A stretch of DNA of 64,000 bases, from NCBI RefSeq assembly GCF_039544265.1, contig NZ_BAABLI010000015.1:62001-126000 (forward strand). Direction: 5' to 3'. The position numbers were made by a program, and so were the translations under genes. Below are positions 47,518-56,379 of this stretch, piece by piece (positions within the stretch are counted from its first letter, which is position 1; every line of letters starts with the position of its first letter). The DNA is from Corallincola platygyrae (GTDB taxonomy: Bacteria > Pseudomonadota > Gammaproteobacteria > Enterobacterales > Neiellaceae). Under the pieces are notes generated by a model, which saw only the letters and a list, made by a program, of their open reading frames with translations, was not told where the DNA came from and did not search any database.

Positions 47518-48363
47518 CTAAACGTCGATATTCACTATTTTTTGAATGAAAAAGTAACCAATGCCGAGCAAGATAGTGCTGATGATAATCACCACCCATC
47601 CACTCAACTCAGTGGTGATCCGACCCATGGCTTCAGGTTCGATATGGCTTAGTGCTAACCCCACAAATACCGGCAGTCCGGTCATCACCCAGCCTTGCAT
47701 TCGCCCTTGCGCGGTGAGGGCGTCAATTTTGCCTTCCATCTCCAACTTTCGGCGCACCGTAGAGGAAAGCTTTGCCAAAATATCAGCCAGATTCCCCCCT
47801 ACTTCTTTGTTGATTAGCACTGCCGAGACCAGCAGGTTGACCTCATCAAGCGGTAGGCGTTTTTCCAAGTTGCGAAAGGCTTCGTCATATTCAACACCCA
47901 TACGGATCTCTCTAATAACGAGGCCAAACTCCTGAGATATTGGTGGAAGTTGCTCTCTGACCATCTGCTCTAATGCGGACTTAAAGCTGGCGCCAACACG
48001 CATTGAGGTCGCAATGGTCTGTAATCCGTCAGGCAGTTGCGCTAGAAACAGCTTCGTTCGCCTTTCTTTGAGCTTTTTGTATACGATGCGAGGTGCAAAT
48101 CCCGCCCCGACGCCTGCCAGCGCGCTAAATACAGGATTTTCAGAAATGATGAGCGTGACTAACCAGACCACAAACATCGAAACTAAATTTATCTGAAGCA
48201 ATCGTTTGGGCGAGACGAAAAGATACATGTCTGCAAGCGTTGTATTCGCATGTCGCTCAATTTGAGACTGGTAAACTTCCGCGAATGATTGCCCAATTCT
48301 GGAAAAAAACATCACCAGGAAAAAAACCGACGCGGCAGCGAGCAAACTAAGCACTAACATCAT
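47518..48363 (-). CDS. tadB: Tad inner-membrane platform protein TadB
   Basis: A 281-residue membrane protein with the matching GspF-like domain (LPDGLQTIATSMRVGASFKSALEQMV, then VNLLVSAVLINKEVGGNLADILAKL) and flanking membrane helices. Its ATG overlaps the cpaF stop by one base, so the ATPase and platform are made together. Confidence 0.9.
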   Translation of the reverse strand: MMLVLSLLAAASVFFLVMFFSRIGQSFAEVYQSQIERHANTTLADMYLFVSPKRLLQINLVSMFVVWLVTLIISENPVFSALAGVGAGFAPRIVYKKLKERRTKLFLAQLPDGLQTIATSMRVGASFKSALEQMVREQLPPISQEFGLVIREIRMGVEYDEAFRNLEKRLPLDEVNLLVSAVLINKEVGGNLADILAKLSSTVRRKLEMEGKIDALTAQGRMQGWVMTGLPVFVGLALSHIEPEAMGRITTELSGWVVIIISTILLGIGYFFIQKIVNIDV

Positions 48364-50093
48364 TAGGCATTTGCTCCAGAGAACATATTTAGGTTGATGT
48401 CGATACCGCGCTTAGCTAGGTCTTCACAAAAATCAGGGATTAGGCCAGTAGCCTCAAAGTAGCCTTGAACTTTGCCATTAGCGTCATATCCACTCTGCGA
48501 AAATTTGAAAATTTCGGATAGCATGAGCCGCCCGTTTTCGATGCCGTTTACTTCGGCGACATATGTGATCTTTCTTGAACCACAAGGGAACCGTGTTTGT
48601 TGCACGATAATGTCAACAGCAGAGGATATCTGTTCTCGGATAGCCAGTACCGGCAGATCCATTCCCGCCATCATAACCATGACTTCAAGGCGAGAGATGC
48701 AGTCTCGAGGCGAGTTAGCGTGCAGTGTCGTCAGCGAACCGTCGTGGCCAGTGTTCATTGCCTGCAACATGTCCAAGGCTTCACCCGAACGACACTCTCC
48801 AACGACGATTCTGTCTGGCCGCATACGCAGACAGTTTTTAACTAAATGACGAATAGAAACTGCACCTGCACCTTCTTGATTTGGCGGGCGAGCCTCCAAT
48901 GAAACGAGATTGGGCTGGTAAAGTTTGAGCTCGGCGGCATCTTCTACTGTCACAATTCGCTCGCCATCCGGAATGTAATTGGACAGCACATTCAGAAGAG
49001 TCGTTTTACCAGAGCCTGTCCCCCCCGAAATAACGACATTCTTTTTTTGCAATACAGCAAACTGTAGAAATTCCGCCATTTCTTCGTTAAGGCTGCCAAA
49101 ACGCACGAGATCAGAGGTGTCCAGTCGTTGTTTCATGAACTTACGAATGGTGATGCTAGGGCCTTTTAGTGCTAAGGGTGGGATCACCGCATTCACACGT
49201 GAGCCATCCTTAAGGCGTGCGTCAACCATTGGGCTTGATTCGTCGATTCGTCTACCCAGGGGAGAGACAATGCGCTCAATTGCTGAAATTACAGCGTTAT
49301 CGTCGGTAAATGTGACTTCTGACTTTATAAGGCGGCCATTCTTTTCATAGAAGATTTCATCAGCTGCATTCACCATGACTTCACTGATGTCATCATCTTC
49401 GAGGAGCTCTTCAAGTGCACCCAACCCAACGGCTTCATTAAGCACTTGGTTCATCAACTTGTCTTTGTTGATATGTGTCGGTATTGACTCCAAACTCGAG
49501 ATCACTTCAGTGATCCAGTTAATGGAGTTTTTCCGGAGCTCCGTATCTGACATTTCGTCAACATCAATACGGCGTAAGTCGAGCAGTTTAATGAGGCTTT
49601 GATGCACAATGGCACGCCATTGGCAGTACTCTTTTTCTTTAGAGTTACTGTTATCCTCGCTTGTTATCGTTTCTGTTGAGGCGCTGTGTGGCTGCTCTAT
49701 TGATGTGGCATGTTCACTTGGCGCTTCAGTTGTTACTTCTTCTTGTGTTGGGTTATTGGGTTTTGTTTGCTGCGTGGACTGGGACTCCGCTTGGCCGCCG
49801 TTATTACTGGCTACCTGGATCAAGTAACCACCAATTTCTATCATGTCGGTTTGTGATAGCGGACCAAAATGTTCGCCAGCCTCGCCACTCACTGTGATGG
49901 GAGATTTCTTGTTTAATGCGCGAACATAGACATCTTTATCTTGCAGGTAGATGCAGGCATGTTGGCGACTGATTCCCCATCCTCGTAAGATAATCAGGTT
50001 GTCAGGATCTTTTCCCAGGTAACACTCATTGTTTACGCAGGGGAAATCACCAACTTTGCTACCTTTTTTGGTTGCAACCGTTACTGTAAACAT
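48363..50093 (-). CDS. cpaF: Tad/CpaF secretion ATPase with N-terminal FHA domain
   Basis: A 576-residue fusion. Residues 1-95 are a forkhead-associated domain with WGISRQHACIYL, the SRxH core that binds phosphothreonine. A Thr/Ser/Gln-rich linker follows, then the TadA/CpaF ATPase with Walker A ISGGTGSGKTTLLN (about residue 357), a Walker B-like stretch DRIVVGECRSGEALDML, and the T2SS/T4P-type Asp and His boxes. It energises pilus assembly and retraction. The FHA fusion implies control by a Ser/Thr kinase or a phosphorylated partner. The ATG overlaps the cpaC stop (TGATG). Confidence 0.92.
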   Translation of the reverse strand: MFTVTVATKKGSKVGDFPCVNNECYLGKDPDNLIILRGWGISRQHACIYLQDKDVYVRALNKKSPITVSGEAGEHFGPLSQTDMIEIGGYLIQVASNNGGQAESQSTQQTKPNNPTQEEVTTEAPSEHATSIEQPHSASTETITSEDNSNSKEKEYCQWRAIVHQSLIKLLDLRRIDVDEMSDTELRKNSINWITEVISSLESIPTHINKDKLMNQVLNEAVGLGALEELLEDDDISEVMVNAADEIFYEKNGRLIKSEVTFTDDNAVISAIERIVSPLGRRIDESSPMVDARLKDGSRVNAVIPPLALKGPSITIRKFMKQRLDTSDLVRFGSLNEEMAEFLQFAVLQKKNVVISGGTGSGKTTLLNVLSNYIPDGERIVTVEDAAELKLYQPNLVSLEARPPNQEGAGAVSIRHLVKNCLRMRPDRIVVGECRSGEALDMLQAMNTGHDGSLTTLHANSPRDCISRLEVMVMMAGMDLPVLAIREQISSAVDIIVQQTRFPCGSRKITYVAEVNGIENGRLMLSEIFKFSQSGYDANGKVQGYFEATGLIPDFCEDLAKRGIDINLNMFSGANA

Positions 50094-51580
50094 CAGTCAA
50101 ACAACCCCATCTCAAATTCTGCGTCATAAATAGGGCGAATGTCGCCATTAAAGCTCTCAATCAGCTGATCTCTGAATTCGGTCTCTAAGCTAGTGCCGTT
50201 GGGATCCATCACTGCGGGTGTCACAAGAATGACCATCTCACTTTTCTTATTGATAAAGTTTTCTGAGCGGAAGAGAGCTCCTAGCAGAGGTAGGTCGCCG
50301 AGGTAGGGTATTTTGTCGTAAACGAGAGAATCTTCGGCTTGCACAAGACCTGAAAGTACAATGGTTTGGCCTGAATCAACATTAACAACGGTTGATATCT
50401 CTCGGTTAAATAAACCGGGGACATCTTCAACTTCGGTTGAGTTATCGAGCGAACTTACTTCGGCATGCAGGTCTGTGAGAATTTTGCCTTGTTCATTTAC
50501 TACGGGTTCGATGTTGAGCATGATGCCGTACTTTCGAAATTCCACTGTGACCTGGCCGAATTGATCTCGGACTGGATAGGGGAACTCGCCGCCGGCGTGA
50601 AATTCAGCTTTCTCACCGCTGCGGGTGTTTAGCATTGGGCGTGCGAGGGACCGAGCCTGACCTGTTTGGGCCATTAAGTTGATTTGAGATGTAATGGAAG
50701 AGGCCATGCCTAATGACCCATAAAGAGATCCATCAGAGATTGCGATGTTTTCCACCAACTCTTCAGCGCCAGGGCTTACTACTTTGAAGAAATCGTTAGT
50801 GATTGATGCGCCTGCTACGCCGGCTGATGGCCCCGCTATCTGACTTACCCACTCAATGCCTAACTCTTCAAGCGCGTTACGTTGCAGCTCTAAAATTTCT
50901 ACTCGAATCGAGATCATTTTTTTCATCTCGACTTGTTCAAGCTCTACAAAAGAGATTGCATTCGGGTATCGGCGAAGAATTTCTTCAATTTTAAAAGCGT
51001 CAGCCGCTTTGATGGCTCCTCGAAGTACGGATTTACCACGTTGGTTAGCGAGTTCGACACCTTCAATACCCTCTATAAGCTCTTGAATTTCCTCGAAATC
51101 ACTGAGTCTTAACATGTTTACCACATTGGGAAGGCCCTTTACGATGGCATCAATTTTCTCTAGGTCGTCTTTCGTGACTCGCCCTATGAGCATAATTTTG
51201 TCTGTTTCACGATGAACGGTTACGCCATTAAAACTTTTTAGAATTTTGCGCACATCCAGCGTGAGGCGGTCCATATCCAATGCGGTAACGGTGACGTCGT
51301 ATTCGCTGCGCCTGTTTCCCTTAGTCCAAACATAGATTTCAGTTTTACCGGGCATTTTAGGGATAATCATCAGTTCGCCTTCAGCGAGGACTGATGTACT
51401 TAAAACCTGGTCGTTACCTACAGCAATCCGTTCAACATCTTGAACCTTGAGCGTGAAAACTTGGCCGACATATAGCTGAACGTTGAATTCACCGATCTTT
51501 GGATACTGTGATACCTGAGCCTGAGCAAAAAGAGTAAAACAGGCAATGACAAGTACACATAATTTGAATACTGCTTTCAT
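50093..51580 (-). CDS. cpaC: Tad secretin CpaC/RcpA
   Basis: A 495-residue outer-membrane secretin. It has a signal peptide, an N-terminal pilus/secretin domain with VKDVERIAVGN, a BON-like domain (IMLIGRVTKDDLEKIDAIV) and the C-terminal secretin family region with IVLSGLVQAEDSLVYDKIPYLGDLPLLG. It should form the ring through which Flp pili pass. It lies between cpaB and the ATPase gene. Confidence 0.92.
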   Translation of the reverse strand: MKAVFKLCVLVIACFTLFAQAQVSQYPKIGEFNVQLYVGQVFTLKVQDVERIAVGNDQVLSTSVLAEGELMIIPKMPGKTEIYVWTKGNRRSEYDVTVTALDMDRLTLDVRKILKSFNGVTVHRETDKIMLIGRVTKDDLEKIDAIVKGLPNVVNMLRLSDFEEIQELIEGIEGVELANQRGKSVLRGAIKAADAFKIEEILRRYPNAISFVELEQVEMKKMISIRVEILELQRNALEELGIEWVSQIAGPSAGVAGASITNDFFKVVSPGAEELVENIAISDGSLYGSLGMASSITSQINLMAQTGQARSLARPMLNTRSGEKAEFHAGGEFPYPVRDQFGQVTVEFRKYGIMLNIEPVVNEQGKILTDLHAEVSSLDNSTEVEDVPGLFNREISTVVNVDSGQTIVLSGLVQAEDSLVYDKIPYLGDLPLLGALFRSENFINKKSEMVILVTPAVMDPNGTSLETEFRDQLIESFNGDIRPIYDAEFEMGLFD

Positions 51581-51605
51581 TCATTACTTCCATGCACAAA
51601 AAAGG

Positions 51606-52547
51606 TTACTTGCTTTCAGCAAGGCTTGCTTCTTCTGGTTCTTCTGTTGTGGCTACCGGAGCTTGCCAACGTTTGAGTTTTTTACTTGGGTCTGTGGTTG
51701 AAATTACGGGGACAAACGCGGTGATTAGCCCACCGTTCTCTGAAAGCGAGCCAGCAAAATACTGGATGCTCCCTGAAGAGACGTTGGAGGTTGCACCGTA
51801 TGCGATTTCCTCAAAATCAAGCTCTTCTGTGTCTACCTGGTTGCGGAGCATCACAACCAAATCACCGTTTTCTTGTGCAAGGAGAACTTGTCCTGCGAGT
51901 TCCGCTTCTAGAACGACGGTGATGGTGTTGTAACCATAGAAATCACTGGGTGCGATGGTCTTACCTTGTGCGCTGGTGGAAGCACTTCGTCGAGCGCCAG
52001 TGGCGATGACATTCACATTCTCGGCGAGTATATCGAGCTTTTCGACGGTGTTGTTTTCCCCTCCTTTTACCATCAAAACCAGATCGACGTGGTCGCCCAC
52101 TTCGATCATTTCTTCGTTAGATTCGAGGCTATCAACTTCTAAGGTAAGAGGGCGGTCGCCTTTCGCTATGAGGTCCGAAAAACGTCCCGCCTTTTCGCCG
52201 CCAGCATAAATCTTTAACAGCGGTTTACCCCTTGACATATCAACGAGCATTTCTTTGCCTGCATACTGAGTGAACTCCAGTGGGCTGACGTAGCTGTCAG
52301 GTAAGTACTTCGCCGGCACCTTGGCGACAGCCATGTTACTGGCACCGATGAAATCACCTGCATTGATCTTTTTGCTCGAAACAACCACTTCCACTGTGGC
52401 AGCCTCTTTTTTGCGGATATTCGATAGCAGCTCTTCTTTTTCGCTTTGCAGGTAAGACTGCGAACTAAAATACGCTATCACGGCGAGAATGATCCCGGCG
52501 GCCAGTAGGCCCCAGGATTTTAGGTTGTCATTGATTTTGATTGCCAT
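51606..52547 (-). CDS. cpaB: Flp pilus assembly protein CpaB/RcpC
   Basis: A 313-residue protein with one N-terminal membrane helix, then an SAF-type domain (VVVSSKKINAGDFIGASNMAVAKVP) and the CpaB core (RPLTLEVDSLESNEEMIEVGDHVDLVLM). RcpC/CpaB proteins modify or stabilise the pilus and interact with the secretin encoded just downstream. It ends 25 bp before cpaC starts. Confidence 0.9.
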   Translation of the reverse strand: MAIKINDNLKSWGLLAAGIILAVIAYFSSQSYLQSEKEELLSNIRKKEAATVEVVVSSKKINAGDFIGASNMAVAKVPAKYLPDSYVSPLEFTQYAGKEMLVDMSRGKPLLKIYAGGEKAGRFSDLIAKGDRPLTLEVDSLESNEEMIEVGDHVDLVLMVKGGENNTVEKLDILAENVNVIATGARRSASTSAQGKTIAPSDFYGYNTITVVLEAELAGQVLLAQENGDLVVMLRNQVDTEELDFEEIAYGATSNVSSGSIQYFAGSLSENGGLITAFVPVISTTDPSKKLKRWQAPVATTEEPEEASLAESK

Positions 52548-52576
52548 TATTTACTACTACTTCTGATACTGAATGA

Positions 52577-52774
52577 CTAACGAAGCACGCCGATTGAAGT
52601 TGCTTCTTCGTACGCGGTTTGATTTTGTCGAATTGCGTCATTGAGACGTTCGATAATGTTTCGCCCATTCTGGGAGGGCATATAGTTATCGTCTAAAGGC
52701 GTCAGCAAAGTGACCAAAAGAGCTGCAAAAACAAGCATGTATTCGATCATGGCTATGCCGCGCTGGCTTTTCAT
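52577..52774 (-). CDS. small Flp-like minor pilin
   Basis: A 65-residue protein with a very short leader MKSQRG|IAMIEY: glycine at the cleavage point, Glu11-Tyr12 at positions +5 and +6, then a hydrophobic helix (MLVFAALLVTLL) and a polar tail of about 35 residues. That is the Flp/type IVb pilin layout. It overlaps the gene upstream by four bases (ATGA) and lies 29 bp before cpaB. It may be a minor pilin or initiator subunit. Confidence 0.72.
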   Translation of the reverse strand: MKSQRGIAMIEYMLVFAALLVTLLTPLDDNYMPSQNGRNIIERLNDAIRQNQTAYEEATSIGVLR

Positions 52775-53487
52775 TTCAACCCACTCCCTTTGTTGACTTG
52801 TACCATGACAATGTCTGTTACATCGCTGCCTTTGGGCCTGCTAAAAATCAGTTGAACTTCGTTACCATTTCTAGAAAAAAGCAGGATGCCTTTTGAGCGC
52901 GAGTCTTTCATGCGGTAGCTGATGTTCTGCCAGCCCCTGTTCATGTAATGCTTGAGATAAAACTCTTTAGCCATAGCAATGGACTGCTTGGTTCTAATGG
53001 TGGCGGTTCGGGAGGAGCCAACCATCTCTGCGGCTGTGAAGTCCTGAATAACGACGGAGCGAGCCGGTACTGGGAGGCCTTTACCGGGAGAGAAATCACT
53101 TTCATCTTCAAAAATGCCCATATAGGAGATTGAAAGTGTGCCGATCGTAATGCCTTGAACTTTATTAAGTTGCACAGCAAACATCATCTGTTCACTAGGA
53201 TCGTAGTGGCTGATGAGTGGTGCGCCATTTAGCTCCTGCTCAATAAAACCTTCGACATCACCTGTGTTGTTTGTCCACTCTTGGCGGTAAAAACTCATGA
53301 CTTCGGCCATGGTTTTATCTGTTCTGAGTTCGAGAATATGGAGAGGCAGTCCATTATTCCTTATTTCCTGGGCGATGATGGTTACCTGCGCATTATCAGG
53401 AACTGGGAACGTTGGCCAGTCGGTGGCCTGCGCCTGTAGGCCCAAGGTGGCAGTCAGAAAAGTAATAACGAGGAGAAAAAATCGCAT
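52771..53487 (-). CDS. exported protein of unknown function in the Tad locus
   Basis: A 238-residue protein with a signal peptide ending near LQAQA (residue 21). It has two similar halves, each containing a helix preceding a strand (MAEVMSFYRQEW, then IAMAKEFYLKHYMNRGWQN), suggesting an internal duplication. I do not recognise a family. It starts four bases after the TadE-like gene and overlaps the minor pilin gene by four bases, so it is very likely expressed with the pilus genes and works in the periplasm. Confidence 0.65.
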   Translation of the reverse strand: MRFFLLVITFLTATLGLQAQATDWPTFPVPDNAQVTIIAQEIRNNGLPLHILELRTDKTMAEVMSFYRQEWTNNTGDVEGFIEQELNGAPLISHYDPSEQMMFAVQLNKVQGITIGTLSISYMGIFEDESDFSPGKGLPVPARSVVIQDFTAAEMVGSSRTATIRTKQSIAMAKEFYLKHYMNRGWQNISYRMKDSRSKGILLFSRNGNEVQLIFSRPKGSDVTDIVMVQVNKGSGLK

Positions 53488-53491
53488 TCAA

Positions 53492-54343
53492 CTAGTCCTT
53501 TAATACGCGATTAGGATTGGGATCTTGATTGGGCACGGCGTCGTGCTCGACTATGCCTAGCTCTATGTCGTCAAGATAGCTTAGCCACGGAACATAGCTG
53601 AGCCCCGTCGTTACCACATTGTTTAGAAGGGGTTCAAACATATCTAACGGCACCAACGCAGAGACGGTTCGGTCTTGGTGTGAGGGGCCTCCTGCATTCC
53701 AGCCGTCTGTTAACATGGAATGATTTGAAGAGATTTCAAAAGGTGCTGCCAGCCCGTTATTGCTCCAATCAAATGCGCTGAGCCAAGACAAGTCTTTCAT
53801 CTTGATGCTAGCCTGACTGCTGACAAAGCCGTTAACGTTGACATCGAAATCAGTGAAGCGGGATAGATTGCCAACGGTCAGATCGATGGCGGTTGAGTAA
53901 GGCCCATTGATACGTCCACTTGAGGCTGAAACGTTGACATAGAGTGGCTCATCCCCATCGGCATCGATAAGTAACTCTCGTTGTTCTGTTTCGGGGTTGT
54001 AAGCGTAAAGTATCGGGTCCAGGGATAGCGAGTCGTCAAACGCGCCCTGGTTAGAATCGATTCTCTGATCACCTTCCGCTAGGATTCTCGCGGTAATTTC
54101 GTGACCGATTTGATTATCTGACTTGGTAATTCGTTGCGGCACACCGTCAGCATAATCTGCGAGCCAAACAGAACGTTCCCACGAAGCATATCGTGCGGCT
54201 TCTTGGGATTTATGTTGGGTTTCCATATACTTGCCCATCACCGGTAGCATAAGAAAAGCGGGTACCAAAATCAGTGAGGCGACAATGGTGAACTCTGCAA
54301 GGGCTTGACCTTGCTGCTGCGATTTTATTGGTGAGGAGATCAT
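53492..54343 (-). CDS. TadE/TadF-like pseudopilin
   Basis: A 283-residue protein with a prepilin-type N-terminus: MISSPIKSQQQG|QALAEF, with glycine before the cleavage point and Glu17 at +5, followed by a hydrophobic helix (VASLILVPAFLMLPVM) and a long periplasmic domain. The ATG at 54343 overlaps the TadG-like stop (ATGA), so it is preferred over an in-frame ATG five codons earlier. This is a second pseudopilin, larger than the TadE at 45111-45839. Confidence 0.78.
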   Translation of the reverse strand: MISSPIKSQQQGQALAEFTIVASLILVPAFLMLPVMGKYMETQHKSQEAARYASWERSVWLADYADGVPQRITKSDNQIGHEITARILAEGDQRIDSNQGAFDDSLSLDPILYAYNPETEQRELLIDADGDEPLYVNVSASSGRINGPYSTAIDLTVGNLSRFTDFDVNVNGFVSSQASIKMKDLSWLSAFDWSNNGLAAPFEISSNHSMLTDGWNAGGPSHQDRTVSALVPLDMFEPLLNNVVTTGLSYVPWLSYLDDIELGIVEHDAVPNQDPNPNRVLKD

Positions 54344-56061
54344 GGTATGGGTCTCCAATCTGGGTCTAGTCCCGTAGCATCGTCGACAGTGTCACCAGCT
54401 TGGGAATTACTGTAGGAAGAAAGGCGTGGTTGCCAATAAGGGTTATACAGACTTCCATACTCAAATTTGCCGTCACGTCGTTGCCAGCCTGATATATCTG
54501 ACGCGCGCAGGAAATGGGCTTCCGCTTTGGATAACGTCATGACTCGAGCCAGGTTCAGGCCGGAACCTTGAGCTGATTCCAGCGTATTTCGGCTAGTGCT
54601 GTCTGCGACATCATCAATGTTGTTACTGGTGTTAATCTTGTCATGACCTTTCTCAAGGTAGATGCGAACCGGTACCGCTTTCGATGTCTGTTCGTTGGTA
54701 GCTAAGCCATGGAAGTCTTTCAGCCCGGTATAACCGAATCGGCCATTGGCCCCCAATCCGCCTTTTCGGTGTCCGATACCATCAAAACGGCCTCGGTAAT
54801 TGTGGCGAGAGCCATTAAATTTATCGGTCGTTCCTTCCCAATACCTTGTTTTTCTGTCTCGCTTATCGACTTTTTCTGCCGCATCATCATTTTTATGGGC
54901 CCCTCCCCAATATTGCTCAAGGTCAGGTCCCTGACATTGGGAGGCATAAGGCGCATAGTTACACCACCAAGGCGGGGTGTAGTCGTTAGATACAGGTACG
55001 CTCCAGTCAAAGCCATCTGGGTGGTAAGTAGCTTGCCTTCCCCAGCCGAGTTCAGTCTCGCTCCACTTTCTTCTGGGGCCACGCCAGGAGAATTTCCATT
55101 TTTGAACCCACATACTTAATGTGTCTTTGGCTGACCATGAGTAGTAGGGCGCATCTTTGCCTTCGGCACGTCCCATTTCTGTGCCACCATATTGGCGGAA
55201 TTCTAATTTTATCAGCGGGAAGGGTAGCCAGTTGATTCTCCAGAATCGGTTGTTTCTGGTGGTTGAGAATTGGTCTCGACTGGCCAGTGTCACTTGGCGA
55301 AATTCGTCCATTCGCTCTTTGTGTCTTTCATTATCGACGCCATCGTCGTCATCACAATTTTGATTGTAATAAAGACAGGTTGGCCCAGTGCTGCCATCTG
55401 AGCCCCCATAGGCTTGTTCTGCGCGTTCAACCTCGTACTTTTGAACAAAGTTGAGCCATACGCGTATATCGTCTGCGGTTAAAAGCCCGCCAGCAAGACC
55501 GGCTGAGGCCTCACTGTCATTTTGATCGATGACCTCAAAAACATCGAAAAACATGCCGCCTGTGGTTGCCGCATGCATTAAGGTTTGTGCGTAGGACAAA
55601 GCAAAAACTGCGCCCTCTTGAAGCGGTATTAATCCGTCACCAGCCCGCTGCAGGCCTAAATTTAGATAGCCAAAAACTCGTTCTGCGACGGTGAAAAAGG
55701 CGTCAATTGCGGGACCGATGTATGGGATATAGCGTAGCCAGTCAGCAATGCCCTCAAATGTCCAAAAGATTTGCTGATTGTTTTGTAGGTAAGATGACAG
55801 CGACACTAACTGGGCGACTGTCACGTGATTAGCGATCATGGCACGGTTTGTATACGCGTGGAAATTTAACTCGCGTGCTTGAATCACTGCGGCCGAATAG
55901 GCAGCTGCATCAGCGGTGTTTTGCAGTCTTGTGCGTTCATTATTGACTCGCCCTGAGTCATACACCATCAAAGATGCAAGAGACAAAGCTATCAGAAACA
56001 GCGCACTAATTACGATCACATTACCGCGCTGTTTAGATATAAGACGTCCGTTTCCTATCAA
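54340..56061 (-). CDS. TadG-like Flp assembly protein
   Basis: A 573-residue protein with a single N-terminal membrane helix of the Tad/TadG type (RGNVIVISALFLIALSLASLMV), followed by the conserved region RTRLQNTADAAAYSAAVIQARELNFHA, which defines the family. The rest is a large periplasmic domain with a Trp/Tyr-rich stretch near residues 290-400. TadG proteins are accessory parts of Tad systems, often fused to VWA domains; none is evident here. It follows flp by 42 bp. Confidence 0.8.
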   Translation of the reverse strand: MIGNGRLISKQRGNVIVISALFLIALSLASLMVYDSGRVNNERTRLQNTADAAAYSAAVIQARELNFHAYTNRAMIANHVTVAQLVSLSSYLQNNQQIFWTFEGIADWLRYIPYIGPAIDAFFTVAERVFGYLNLGLQRAGDGLIPLQEGAVFALSYAQTLMHAATTGGMFFDVFEVIDQNDSEASAGLAGGLLTADDIRVWLNFVQKYEVERAEQAYGGSDGSTGPTCLYYNQNCDDDDGVDNERHKERMDEFRQVTLASRDQFSTTRNNRFWRINWLPFPLIKLEFRQYGGTEMGRAEGKDAPYYSWSAKDTLSMWVQKWKFSWRGPRRKWSETELGWGRQATYHPDGFDWSVPVSNDYTPPWWCNYAPYASQCQGPDLEQYWGGAHKNDDAAEKVDKRDRKTRYWEGTTDKFNGSRHNYRGRFDGIGHRKGGLGANGRFGYTGLKDFHGLATNEQTSKAVPVRIYLEKGHDKINTSNNIDDVADSTSRNTLESAQGSGLNLARVMTLSKAEAHFLRASDISGWQRRDGKFEYGSLYNPYWQPRLSSYSNSQAGDTVDDATGLDPDWRPIP

Positions 56062-56103
56062 CTATGCCTCCAAACTCAAATCCATGAATCAGTAACTTAT
56101 CGA

Positions 56104-56379
56104 CTACTGTGCTGCACCGTCGTCATAGTTACTCAGGTTGTACTCTTGATCAGCCAACGCTTGAGCTGCGTCTGCATCGTCTTGTGCTTTCTGAATGACA
56201 GCATCACTGTTTTGACCAGATAGTTCGGTTGTAACAGCGGCTACCTGATTACGGAGGGTTTCTCCAAACAAGCCGTAAGTACCGATAGCGGCAATGGCGA
56301 TCAATGCCGTGATAATGATGTATTCAGTCATACCCTGACCTAGTTGACGACGCATATGCTTGATGTTGCGGATGGCCAT
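56104..56379 (-). CDS. flp: Flp type IVb major pilin
   Basis: A 91-residue prepilin. The leader MAIRNIKHMRRQLG is followed by the cleavage site G14|Q15 and Glu19-Tyr20 at +5 and +6 (QGMTEY), then a hydrophobic helix of about 20 residues and a short acidic, alanine-rich tail with NYDDGAAQ at the end. AAGGAG lies six bases before the ATG, a near-ideal ribosome site expected for an abundant product. It heads the minus-strand Tad run; the prepilin peptidase needed to mature it is not in this window. Confidence 0.93.
   Translation of the reverse strand: MAIRNIKHMRRQLGQGMTEYIIITALIAIAAIGTYGLFGETLRNQVAAVTTELSGQNSDAVIQKAQDDADAAQALADQEYNLSNYDDGAAQ

Noticed and set aside
29229..56379. A T6SS cluster accounting for the Rhs toxin
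   Set aside because: No PAAR, VgrG, Hcp or Tss genes are present; the secretion genes are clearly of Tad type.
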